64,000 nt of DNA from Amedibacillus dolichus DSM 3991 (GTDB taxonomy: Bacteria > Bacillota_I > Bacilli_A > Erysipelotrichales > Erysipelotrichaceae). Below, one piece after another: positions 26,913 through 34,337 of this stretch; positions within the stretch are counted from its first letter, which is position 1; each line of letters starts with the position of its first letter. Where the stretch lies: contig NZ_DS483475.1 in NCBI RefSeq assembly GCF_000154285.1, positions 1 to 64,000 of the forward strand, in the 5' to 3' direction. A program made the translations under genes and the position numbers. A model generated the notes under the pieces. That model did no database searches. It saw only the letters and a program-made list of their open reading frames with translations, and was not told where the DNA came from.

Positions 26913-27831
26913 AAGGGCTATGGGGCTTGATGCTTGGCGTGTAGATATGCCGGTAGAAACTTTTTTACGAATTGTGAAAGTTTTTGATTTGGAGCTGTAT
27001 GATATTTCCTTTCAAAAAACTGCTATTTGCTTTTATGCTCATGTATGGCAAAGACGCAATATTGTACATGCTTTAAAGGAAGCTGAGCTTGTCGCAACAA
27101 CCGGAGCGATTGCTTACCTACTTCGTAGCCTTCGTAAGCCGTATCGTCTGCTTGCTTTGCTTATCAGTATGCTGCTTTGGTACGTCTGCTCACAAACCGT
27201 ATTAACGATTGATATTCGTGGTGAAAGCGAGAAGCACCGCCAGCTCATTGCATCTACCTTGCAAGAGCTTGGCTATCGTACTCCCTTTTATGATAAGGAT
27301 CTGGCAGAGATGAAAGCAAAGCTGAAAAAGCGCTTGGAAAATGATATAGCATGGTTGGAAGCCTATCAAGAAGGTAGTCGTTATGTTATCACATACACAC
27401 CTAAGGAATTTGCTAAGTTACAGGTATTAAAACAAGATGCTTTAATTGCCCAAGAGGACGGAGTGATTGCACAATTTGAAGTTTCCCATGGCTCGAAATG
27501 TCGTAGGGTGAATGAATTTGTGCACAAAGGAGATATATTGGTAGATAATGTACTTCTTGATAGCAAGGGACAGGAAGCTAAAACCGATGTAGAAGGAAGG
27601 GTATATGCTTATGTGTGGAAAGATGTTCGTGTAACGATGCCTTCCAATAGGCTTCCCAAAAGCTTTCAATTCTTTGATTTATTGATGGAGGCAAGACGTA
27701 TTGCTTCTTTGGATTTTCGTATAGGAGATAAGATTTCAAAAGAAAATATTTTGCAATTCTCTACGGATATGGGTAAAATAGAAATGGTTGTTCATTATAC
27801 CTTATATAAGGATATTACAACTCCCAGATGA
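26902..27831 (+). CDS. yqfD: Sporulation protein YqfD
   Basis: YqfD is a mother-cell sporulation membrane protein. The 309-residue product has a cytoplasmic N-terminus, one clear membrane helix (about residues 80-100, LLALLISMLLWYVCSQTVL) and an extracytoplasmic domain. The segment QEDGVIAQFEVSHGSKCRRVNEFVHKGDILV-like core of the family is present from about residue 190. It is some 90 residues shorter than Bacillus YqfD (about 398). It is coupled to yqfC and ends 11 nt before phoH. Confidence 0.85.
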   Translation: MFNRRAMGLDAWRVDMPVETFLRIVKVFDLELYDISFQKTAICFYAHVWQRRNIVHALKEAELVATTGAIAYLLRSLRKPYRLLALLISMLLWYVCSQTVLTIDIRGESEKHRQLIASTLQELGYRTPFYDKDLAEMKAKLKKRLENDIAWLEAYQEGSRYVITYTPKEFAKLQVLKQDALIAQEDGVIAQFEVSHGSKCRRVNEFVHKGDILVDNVLLDSKGQEAKTDVEGRVYAYVWKDVRVTMPSNRLPKSFQFFDLLMEARRIASLDFRIGDKISKENILQFSTDMGKIEMVVHYTLYKDITTPR

Positions 27832-27842
27832 TAGGAGATTCT

Positions 27843-28829
27843 ATGAGTAAACAATATACGATAAACCTAAAAGAGTATCCAATGGATTGGATTGTTAAGT
27901 TATGCGGACCACAGGACAAACATTTTTCACTGATTTGCGATGCGTTTTCTGTGCAGCTGCTTGTACGTGATAATGAGCTGCGAGTTCTGTGTGAAGATGA
28001 GAAAGTATTTCATCGGATTGAAAAGCTGATTGCGAGTGTGATGGAAATGCTAGAGAATCATGTTGATGTGCAGGAACGCGATATCATGTATTTATGCCGC
28101 TTAGCAAAGACCGATAAGTTGGATCAACTAGCAGCTATGTACCAACGTCCAATTGGGAAAGCCATAAGCGGTAAGCTGATTTATCCGAAAACGATCGGAC
28201 AGCGTTATTTGTTTCAATGTATGAGTCATTCGGATATTGTTTTTGCGACTGGTGTAGCAGGAACCGGAAAAACATATCTTGCGGTGGTTTATGCGGTTAG
28301 TCAATTGAAGAACGGAGCGGTTCGAAAAATTATTCTTACACGTCCTGCTGTGGAGGCCGGAGAAAATTTAGGGTTTTTACCGGGTGATCTTAAAGAAAAG
28401 GTCGATCCCTATTTACGTCCATTATATGATGCGCTTTATGATACCTTAGGAAGTGAGCAGGTGGAAAAGCTGATAGAAAAAGGAATCATTGAAATCGCAC
28501 CTTTGGCTTATATGCGCGGCAGAACGTTGGATAATGCTTTTATTATTTTAGATGAGGCACAAAATACAACTCGCTCACAAATGAAAATGTTTTTAACGCG
28601 CATGGGCTTTCAATCGAAAATCGTTATTACCGGTGATGTTACGCAGATTGATCTTATTCGCAAGCAAGACAGCGGTTTGTTGAATGCCAAACAGCTGCTA
28701 TCCGGAATTGAGGGTATTTCCTTTGTGGAACTAACGAGTCTAGATGTTGTGCGTAATCCACTCGTTCAAAAAATTATCGAGCGATATGAAAGGGAGGAAG
28801 AAGGATATGGCAAAAATACTTCTGATTGA
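27843..28829 (+). CDS. phoH: PhoH family ATPase
   Basis: The 328-residue PhoH protein has an N-terminal small RNA-binding-like region and a P-loop ATPase/helicase core. The Walker A is GVAGTGKTYLA, followed by ILTRPAVEAGENLGFLPGDLKEKVDPYLRPLYDAL, quoted here by its first part LTRPAVEAGENLGFLPGD. The Walker B is FIILDEAQNTT and the sensor region ITGDVTQIDL. PhoH proteins have been linked to RNA metabolism and belong to the Pho regulon in some bacteria. TAGGAG precedes the ATG at 27843. Its end overlaps the response regulator gene by 23 nt, tying it to the Pho two-component system. Confidence 0.93.
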   Translation: MSKQYTINLKEYPMDWIVKLCGPQDKHFSLICDAFSVQLLVRDNELRVLCEDEKVFHRIEKLIASVMEMLENHVDVQERDIMYLCRLAKTDKLDQLAAMYQRPIGKAISGKLIYPKTIGQRYLFQCMSHSDIVFATGVAGTGKTYLAVVYAVSQLKNGAVRKIILTRPAVEAGENLGFLPGDLKEKVDPYLRPLYDALYDTLGSEQVEKLIEKGIIEIAPLAYMRGRTLDNAFIILDEAQNTTRSQMKMFLTRMGFQSKIVITGDVTQIDLIRKQDSGLLNAKQLLSGIEGISFVELTSLDVVRNPLVQKIIERYEREEEGYGKNTSD

Positions 28830-29484
28830 AGATGAAGAAAATATTCGTAAGATCATTGCTTATGATTTGAAAAAGGCAAATTATGAAATCGTGGAAACCG
28901 GTGATGGTAGAGAAGCAATCGAATTAGCCGGAAGCAATGATTTCGATGTTTTGATTATTGATTGGATGCTTCCGCATGTAAGCGGGATTGAAATAGTAGA
29001 GCGATTACGAGAACGGAAAAACGACAGCATCATGATAATGCTGACGGCTCGTGATGATGAAACAGATATCCTACATGCTTTTGAAAAGGGAGTTGATGAT
29101 TATATCACCAAACCGTTTTCCCCTCGGGAATTGCTTGCAAGAGTCAATGCACATTTAAAACGTCGTAAAGGAAGGGAAGAACCTAGACTGGTATTCGGTG
29201 ATATTTGCATGGATCTCAAGCGACGCAGCATACTTTTAAAGGAACAGGAATTAGAGCTTACAAAAAAGGAATTTGATTTATTGGAATATTTTATTTCCAA
29301 TAAGGAGGTTGTTCTTTCGCGTGATAATATTTTAAATGAAATTTGGGGCTTTGATTATGATGGAGATACACGAATTGTCGATGTTCACGTATTTAAGCTA
29401 AGAAGTAAGCTAGCCAATAGCAATATTCAAATTAAATCTATGCGAGGCATTGGCTATGTCATTGAGGAAAAGCATGAAGAGTAG
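28807..29484 (+). CDS. phoP: OmpR/PhoB-type response regulator, PhoP-like
   Basis: The 225-residue protein has a receiver domain (acidic pocket EDEE, phospho-accepting D52, conserved K in ITKPFSP) and a C-terminal winged-helix DNA-binding domain (ELTKKEFDLLEYF; RIVDVHVFKLRSKL; RGIGYVI). The adjacent histidine kinase and the pst-phoU genes make it the likely phosphate-starvation regulator. GGAGG lies 9 nt before the ATG. The start lies inside phoH. It would bind the TTTACA/TTAACA repeats noted upstream of yqfC and pstS, giving autoregulation (inference). Confidence 0.87.
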   Translation: MAKILLIEDEENIRKIIAYDLKKANYEIVETGDGREAIELAGSNDFDVLIIDWMLPHVSGIEIVERLRERKNDSIMIMLTARDDETDILHAFEKGVDDYITKPFSPRELLARVNAHLKRRKGREEPRLVFGDICMDLKRRSILLKEQELELTKKEFDLLEYFISNKEVVLSRDNILNEIWGFDYDGDTRIVDVHVFKLRSKLANSNIQIKSMRGIGYVIEEKHEE

Positions 29485-30691
29485 ACGCTATGTGGCTTAC
29501 GCCTTGCTGGTGTTGGTACTGATAAGCGTACAAATAGCAACGGAAGCAAGTGCATTAACAATGGTTTTGGTTATGTCGATTGTCTTTTTTGTGTTTTGGG
29601 AATACTTTGATAAAAAAAGTGAGCTATTGGTGCGTAAAGAAAATAAGGAGCTGCAGGAAAAGGTAAAATCCTCTGCTAAAGATGCACACTTGAATTATAA
29701 GCAACTACTAACTGTTGTAAGTAGTATTCCTTTCCCATTGTTGTTACTGGATCCTTTTGGAAACATTGTTATGAGCAGTAATGTTGATGAGATTAGCGAA
29801 GGTGAGATTCAGGAAAACATGACCTATGCAAACAACAGCTTTGTTTATCCGGTGCAGGAGTTTATAAAGGATTGCTTTATTATGGAGCGCGCAATGGATA
29901 CGATTTTACATATTCAAGGGATTGAGTATCAGTCTATCTGCGTTCCGGTTACGGCAAAAGGAAAATATCGCGGGTGCTTGTTGCTGTTTCAAGATGTATC
30001 GAAAACTTTGGAAGGAGAGAAAATGCAAAAGCGCTTTATTGCCGATGCTTCTCATGAATTGAAAACACCGATTGCGGTTATTAAAGGCATGGTAGAAATT
30101 TTAAATCGTGATGACTTTGATGATCCGCAAATGGAAAAAGAATTTTTGACGCAGATTGAAAGTGAAATCAATCGTTTGGATGGATTGGTGAAGGATTTGT
30201 TGATATTATCGAGATTATCTTTATCCAATGTTTTACTAACGAAAGAATTTAACGATATGAATGAAATTATAAACAAAGCAATTCAATCCTTTAAAAAGCA
30301 GATTAACGAAAAAGGACTAAAGCTTGTTTGTGATTATCAATATCAAAGTCCGATTCGTTGCGATGCGATGAAAATGTCGCAGGTTATTATCAATTTATTA
30401 TCAAATGCAATCAAATACAGCGACCAAGGTACAATTCGGATACAAACTTATCGAGAAAATAATTTCTTTGTGTGTACGGTAGCAGATGAGGGACAGGGAA
30501 TTGCAAAGGAAAATTTGGATAAAATTTTTCATCGCTTTTATCGTGTAGATGATGCCCGTACACGTAGTAAGGGTGGTTCTGGTTTAGGACTTTCGATTGT
30601 GAAATCTACTGTGGAAGCACATGGTGGCAATGTTGAGGTTGATAGTGAATTAAACAAGGGAACTAAGTTTATTGTTCGTATACCTCTTTAG
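29474..30691 (+). CDS. phoR: Sensor histidine kinase, PhoR-like
   Basis: The 405-residue kinase has two close membrane helices (residues about 7-45), a PAS domain (SSIPFPLLLLDPFGNIV), a HisKA domain with the active histidine in DASHELKTP near residue 193, and a HATPase_c domain (N box NLLSNAIKYS, G1 DEGQGIA, G2 GGSGLGLSI). The very short loop between the helices leaves no large sensor domain. This fits PhoR proteins that sense phosphate through the Pst transporter and PhoU. The ATG at 29474 after GAGG is preferred over TTG 29450 or ATG 29456. It overlaps phoP by 11 nt. Confidence 0.87.
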   Translation: MKSRRYVAYALLVLVLISVQIATEASALTMVLVMSIVFFVFWEYFDKKSELLVRKENKELQEKVKSSAKDAHLNYKQLLTVVSSIPFPLLLLDPFGNIVMSSNVDEISEGEIQENMTYANNSFVYPVQEFIKDCFIMERAMDTILHIQGIEYQSICVPVTAKGKYRGCLLLFQDVSKTLEGEKMQKRFIADASHELKTPIAVIKGMVEILNRDDFDDPQMEKEFLTQIESEINRLDGLVKDLLILSRLSLSNVLLTKEFNDMNEIINKAIQSFKKQINEKGLKLVCDYQYQSPIRCDAMKMSQVIINLLSNAIKYSDQGTIRIQTYRENNFFVCTVADEGQGIAKENLDKIFHRFYRVDDARTRSKGGSGLGLSIVKSTVEAHGGNVEVDSELNKGTKFIVRIPL

Positions 30692-30717
30692 GCACATTGC
30701 TGCCTTTTTCTTTTTTA
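30690..30717 (+). terminator. Terminator after phoR
   Basis: AGGCA and TGCCT form a short stem around CATTGC, overlapping the stop codon and followed by TTTTCTTTTTT. Confidence 0.65.
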
Positions 30718-30721
30718 TAGC

Positions 30722-30750
30722 TTGCATTGTGCAAGAAGGAGTGCTATAAT
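30722..30750 (+). promoter_or_regulatory. tRNA-Glu promoter
   Basis: TTGCAT is followed after 17 nt by a perfect TATAAT, 19 nt upstream of the mature tRNA 5' end. The hexamers and spacing match those of rpsU. Confidence 0.85.
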
Positions 30751-30768
30751 AATCAAGCAAGTAAATAT

Positions 30769-30843
30769 GTCGCGTTCGGCAAGCGGTTAAGCCACAGCCC
30801 TCTCAAGGCTGTACCACGGGTTCAAATCCCGTACGCGATACCA
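30769..30843 (+). tRNA. tRNA-Glu (anticodon CTC)
   Basis: A full cloverleaf of 75 nt with encoded CCA is visible. The acceptor stem is GTCGCGT with ACGCGAT (one G-T pair). The D arm is GGC/GCC with AAGCGGTTAA. The anticodon stem is CAGCC/GGCTG with loop CTCTCAA. The T arm is ACGGG/CCCGT with loop TTCAAAT. The anticodon CTC reads GAG (Glu). It stands alone between phoR and the VanY-like gene. Most low-GC Firmicutes read both Glu codons with UUC, so this is probably an additional isoacceptor. Confidence 0.93.
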
Positions 30844-30854
30844 TATTGTATTCG

Positions 30855-30882
30855 AACGAACTACTCATTAGTTCGTTTTTTT
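30855..30882 (+). terminator. Terminator of tRNA-Glu
   Basis: AACGAACTA and TAGTTCGTT form a perfect 9-bp stem with a 5-nt loop, followed by a T-run. Confidence 0.9.
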
Positions 30883-30907
30883 ATATTTAGAAGAAGAATC
30901 AGATCAG

Positions 30908-30970
30908 AAAAAAGGCCGTACAGTCTAAGTGATAGTTTATAATCACTTAACTGTTACGACCATTTTTTAT
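30908..30970. terminator. Long bidirectional hairpin downstream of the VanY-like gene
   Basis: A long imperfect stem runs from AAAAAAGGCCGTACAGT through AAGTGAT/ATCACTT to ACTGTTACGACCATTTTTT. T-runs at both ends suggest termination in both directions, mainly of the minus-strand VanY-like gene. Confidence 0.7.
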
Positions 30971-31027
30971 TTGTTTTATATCGACATAAACTATAAACAT
31001 ACACATCATATATCATTATAAACAACT

Positions 31028-32227
31028 TTAGCTTTTAAGAGATACCGGATAATCGAAGCCATGCTGTTGAGTATATTCCTCTAGTGTTATTCCTTTTTCA
31101 TAGATTTCCGTAGCAACCTCCACTCCGACATAGCGAAAATGCCATGGTTCATTAGAAGCTCCGGTAATGTGGGTTTTATTTAAAGGATAGCGAAGAATAA
31201 ACCCATATTCATGAGCATGTTTCGATACCCATTCATATTCTTTAGTATAACCGAAAACAGGAATTTCCTCATCGATAACGCTTTGGCTTGTTAAATCGAC
31301 ACTTAATCCGAGTTGGTGTTCACTAAAGCCAGGTGGGGAAACTAAACCGGAGGCTGTTACGCTGTCGTAAATCGCAAACATCTGATCATAGATAATTTTT
31401 TGCTCCTTTGCGCTTCGATAAGCACTGTTCACTGCTAAATGCAGATCTTTCTTTAAAGCATCTTGATACATGTTCTCTAATGCTTCGGCAGCATCTTTTC
31501 GCATCTTGTTGTTGGTGTTGTCGGGAGCATTAGGTATGGCAACTTCTACAAGATTTTTCGGTACATAGTCAGTAGAAACCTGAAAGCCGTTTTTAATTAG
31601 GAGAACTGGGTGCTCGGGGTTTTCTAAATAATAAATACGAGAGGTTTTATTTTGTGAAATAATGTTTGGATAGGAGATTTCCATAATTGCTTCTTGAGGT
31701 TCTTTTTTTGTTTGTAGATACTGTGGAAGATCTTGTATGATGCAGCCGTTAATCTCAATATAAGGGGCAATTTGCTTCCAAGTCAAGGTATGCTCCTTTA
31801 GAAAAGCAAGCTCCTTAATTGTATAGCGATGCAAAAGCATTTGGATTTGTTTCGGTTGATAGCCATGTGCCACAAACCATTCGTGATAATTTTCATAATA
31901 TGTATCAATATAATCAACAATTTCCTTATCCTTTAACTCTGTATCACTTAACAACTCATAATTATAGTAATGCCGATTGTTTTCTAAACTATCCCAACGA
32001 GAAAAATCAATCGCACTATCATAGTTGAGATAATCGGCAAGCTCTTCTTTATCTAGGGTTAGTAAAAAAGCTCGTTCCTCTTTGTTATAGCCCTTAATGC
32101 TCAATTGAATACGTGTCCAATTTAAGAAAATAAGCATGGCAATAACAGCCAAAATCAACAGTATAGAAAGTAGTGTAATCCATCGTTCCTTCTTATCGTT
32201 TTCTCGGGGGTAGTAGTGTAAATTCAT
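31028..32227 (-). CDS. VanY-type D-alanyl-D-alanine carboxypeptidase (peptidase M15B)
   Basis: The 399-residue protein has one N-terminal membrane anchor (about residues 17-38), a long extracytoplasmic helical region and a C-terminal M15 zinc peptidase domain. Metal ligands and catalytic elements are visible: SAYRS, then H and D in SEHQLGLSVDL, then the final WHFRYVG. It removes the terminal D-Ala from peptidoglycan stems. No vanA/vanB genes are near, so this is a housekeeping or stress enzyme, not evidence of glycopeptide resistance. GGAGG lies 8 nt before the ATG at 32227, preferred over the upstream ATG at 32278. It shares its upstream region with pstS. Confidence 0.85.
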   Translation of the reverse strand: MNLHYYPRENDKKERWITLLSILLILAVIAMLIFLNWTRIQLSIKGYNKEERAFLLTLDKEELADYLNYDSAIDFSRWDSLENNRHYYNYELLSDTELKDKEIVDYIDTYYENYHEWFVAHGYQPKQIQMLLHRYTIKELAFLKEHTLTWKQIAPYIEINGCIIQDLPQYLQTKKEPQEAIMEISYPNIISQNKTSRIYYLENPEHPVLLIKNGFQVSTDYVPKNLVEVAIPNAPDNTNNKMRKDAAEALENMYQDALKKDLHLAVNSAYRSAKEQKIIYDQMFAIYDSVTASGLVSPPGFSEHQLGLSVDLTSQSVIDEEIPVFGYTKEYEWVSKHAHEYGFILRYPLNKTHITGASNEPWHFRYVGVEVATEIYEKGITLEEYTQQHGFDYPVSLKS

Positions 32228-32317
32228 CGGTTTCTCCTCCTTTACAGCTTTTGTTTTACCGTATGTATAATGATACAAGAAAATAGCGTAGAAAGCTATC
32301 TTTTACAGAATAAAAAA

Positions 32318-32356
32318 TTTACATTTTCTTAACATAAATGAAATATACAGTTTACA
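32318..32356 (+). promoter_or_regulatory. PhoP-box-like repeats before pstS
   Basis: TTTACA at 32318, TTAACA at 32329 and TTTACA at 32351 lie in one 11-bp register (the slot at 32340 is degenerate). This is the direct-repeat spacing of Bacillus PhoP sites. A likely -10 is TATCAT at 32366-32371. Confidence 0.6.
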
Positions 32357-32398
32357 TTCCTGCTGTATCATGATAGCTGTTCGAGGAGGAATGTAGGA

Positions 32399-33334
32399 AT
32401 GAAGAAAACATTGATGTTAGGTTTGGCATGCTTGATGAGCGTATCTTTAATGGCATGCGGATCAAATGAAGGAAGTAGTAATGGAGTAAGCGGAGAAATC
32501 GCTGTTTATACACGAGATTCATCTAGTGGAACGCGGGAAGCATTTGAAAAAGGAGTTGGCTTTGAAGGGGAGCTTACAAAGCATGCGACAGAAGTTACAA
32601 GCAATGACGATATGGCTGCGAAGGTCGGCGGTGAAGCAAGAGGAATCGGTTATACTTCTCTATCAACGGATTTTGAAAAAAACAACGTAAAGCCTTTGAA
32701 GTATGAAGGTGTTGAGGCATCAAGTGAAACGGTATTAGATGGTAGCTATGGGCTTCAACGTCCGTTTATGTTTGTAACAAGAGCAAGCGGAGATTTTGAA
32801 AGTGAGGAAAAAGAACAGTTAGTAGCAGCTTTCTTAGATTATTTACAAAATTCTGCGGAAGGTATGGCAGTAGTTCAAAAGGCAGGCGGTGAGGTAGACC
32901 TTTCAAAAGCCGTTGCATGGGAAGAATTAGCAAGTAAATATCCGGTGCTTCAGCAAGATAATTCCGATATTACGATTACTACCGCTGGCTCTACCTCTGT
33001 TGAAAAAACACTTAAGGCGGCATTGGAGGCATTTTCACCATTGGCAGGAAATGTAAAGTTTGTCATGAATCAAAATGGCAGCGGTGATGCAGTTCCTAGA
33101 ACTTTAGGAAAAGAAAAAGACGGTGCCAATAAAGCGGATATTGGCTTCGCTTCAAGAGCCTTCAAGGAAGATGGAAGTGAAGATATTGCTTCGGCAATGG
33201 TAAGTGGTCAGTATTGTATTGATGCTGTCGTAGCGGTGGTACATAAGGATAATCCTTTGGAGGATATCACACAGGCGCAGCTAAAAGATATTTTTACAGG
33301 GAAGATAACAAACTGGGAAGATTTAAATAAGTAA
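32399..33334 (+). CDS. pstS: Phosphate-binding lipoprotein, circularly permuted PstS
   Basis: The 311-residue lipoprotein (lipobox LMAC, Cys20) is the extracellular phosphate receptor of the Pst ABC transporter. Its halves are in reverse order compared with classical PstS. Residues about 32-165 match the normal C-terminal half (SSSGTRE phosphate loop at 41-47, GIGYTSL, RPFMFVT). Residues about 190-311 match the normal N-terminal half (TAGSTSV at 195-201, ADIGFASR, then DIFTGKITNW at the end). All ligand-binding loops are present, so the fold should be intact. Strong SD GAGGAGG. The pstCAB-phoU operon follows after a hairpin. Confidence 0.85.
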   Translation: MKKTLMLGLACLMSVSLMACGSNEGSSNGVSGEIAVYTRDSSSGTREAFEKGVGFEGELTKHATEVTSNDDMAAKVGGEARGIGYTSLSTDFEKNNVKPLKYEGVEASSETVLDGSYGLQRPFMFVTRASGDFESEEKEQLVAAFLDYLQNSAEGMAVVQKAGGEVDLSKAVAWEELASKYPVLQQDNSDITITTAGSTSVEKTLKAALEAFSPLAGNVKFVMNQNGSGDAVPRTLGKEKDGANKADIGFASRAFKEDGSEDIASAMVSGQYCIDAVVAVVHKDNPLEDITQAQLKDIFTGKITNWEDLNK

Positions 33335-33347
33335 GCTTTAAAGTAGA

Positions 33348-33372
33348 AACAGCCTGATGTTCTCAGGCTGTT
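33348..33372 (+). other. Perfect hairpin between pstS and pstC
   Basis: AACAGCCTGA and TCAGGCTGTT form a 10-bp stem with a 5-nt loop, followed only by ATTTATCT. It lacks a strong U-tract. It more likely stabilises the pstS mRNA end or stops a fraction of transcripts, so that the binding protein is made in excess. Confidence 0.6.
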
Positions 33373-33398
33373 ATTTATCTAAAAGATTGGAGAGTATT

Positions 33399-34337
33399 AT
33401 GGAATTATATGTGCGAAAGCATACCAGCAGCAAAAAAAATAATAAGAAGCTAAAGCATGATAAAGCAATGAAAAAGGTATTTATGAGTGCAGCTTTGCTG
33501 TCAAGCAGCATGCTGGCAGTCATTGTGATTTTTATTGCATTGAAAGGAATTACACCTTTTGTTGGTACAGATACCTATGAGGCAGTAAATGTATTTGATT
33601 TTCTATTTGGAAACATGTGGCGAAAGGATCAAGGTATTTATGGGGTTGGATTTATTATCATTAACACTTTGATTTCCAGTTTTGCGGCATTGCTGATTGC
33701 ATTTCCATTAGCGGTCTTGAGTGCCTTGTTTATTTGTAAGATTGCTCCTAAAAAACTGGCAACTATGATGACTTCAATCGTTGAGCTGTTGGCAGCTGTA
33801 CCCTCTGTTGTATATGGTGTCTTTGCATGTGGGACAATAACCGTCATAGTAAAAGAGCTAGGGGCAATGTTGGGTTTTGCTACGGTTGGTGGCGCAAGTC
33901 TTTTGGCAGTCATTCTCTTATTGGCAATTATGATTTTTCCAACCATCACTTCATTGTCAATTACGGCAATCAATGCAGTGGATACAGAAATGGAGCTAGG
34001 AAGTTTGGCGCTTGGCGCAACAAAGACACAAACAAATTTTAAGGTTGTATTGGCAAGTGCAAAATCCGGTATTTTTGCTGGAGCGATATTAGGCATCGGA
34101 CGCGCTTTTGGAGAAGCGACAGCAGTGGCAATGGTTGCCGGAAATAAGATGTTTGGACCAACCTTCCACCTATTTGATACAACAAGAACCTTAACCACGA
34201 CCATGCTTTCCGGATTAAAGGAAACTAGTGGTCTAGATTACGATATTCGCTTTTCAGTCGGACTGGTGTTGATGGCAGTGATTTTGCTTTCTAACCTGAT
34301 CTTGAATTATGTGAAGAAAAGGGTGGGAAAACTATGA
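33399..34337 (+). CDS. pstC: Phosphate ABC transporter permease PstC
   Basis: PstC is one of two membrane subunits of the high-affinity phosphate importer. The 312-residue protein has six membrane helices and the family elements ELLAAVPSVVYG, the EAA-loop ELGSLALGATKTQT and GIGRAFGEATAVAM. The frame is open from 33357, but TGGAGAG before the ATG at 33399 and the earlier hairpin favour this start. It overlaps pstA by ATGA. Confidence 0.93.
   Translation: MELYVRKHTSSKKNNKKLKHDKAMKKVFMSAALLSSSMLAVIVIFIALKGITPFVGTDTYEAVNVFDFLFGNMWRKDQGIYGVGFIIINTLISSFAALLIAFPLAVLSALFICKIAPKKLATMMTSIVELLAAVPSVVYGVFACGTITVIVKELGAMLGFATVGGASLLAVILLLAIMIFPTITSLSITAINAVDTEMELGSLALGATKTQTNFKVVLASAKSGIFAGAILGIGRAFGEATAVAMVAGNKMFGPTFHLFDTTRTLTTTMLSGLKETSGLDYDIRFSVGLVLMAVILLSNLILNYVKKRVGKL

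Noticed and set aside
31028-32227. Vancomycin resistance gene vanY
   Set aside because: The peptidase motifs fit VanY-type M15B enzymes, but no ligase or dehydrogenase resistance genes accompany it. Such enzymes are common housekeeping proteins.
33638-34204. 188-codon minus-strand frame opposite pstC
   Set aside because: It mirrors conserved permease codons; composition is odd (many Ala, Pro, Thr) and there is no ribosome binding site. Shadow frame.
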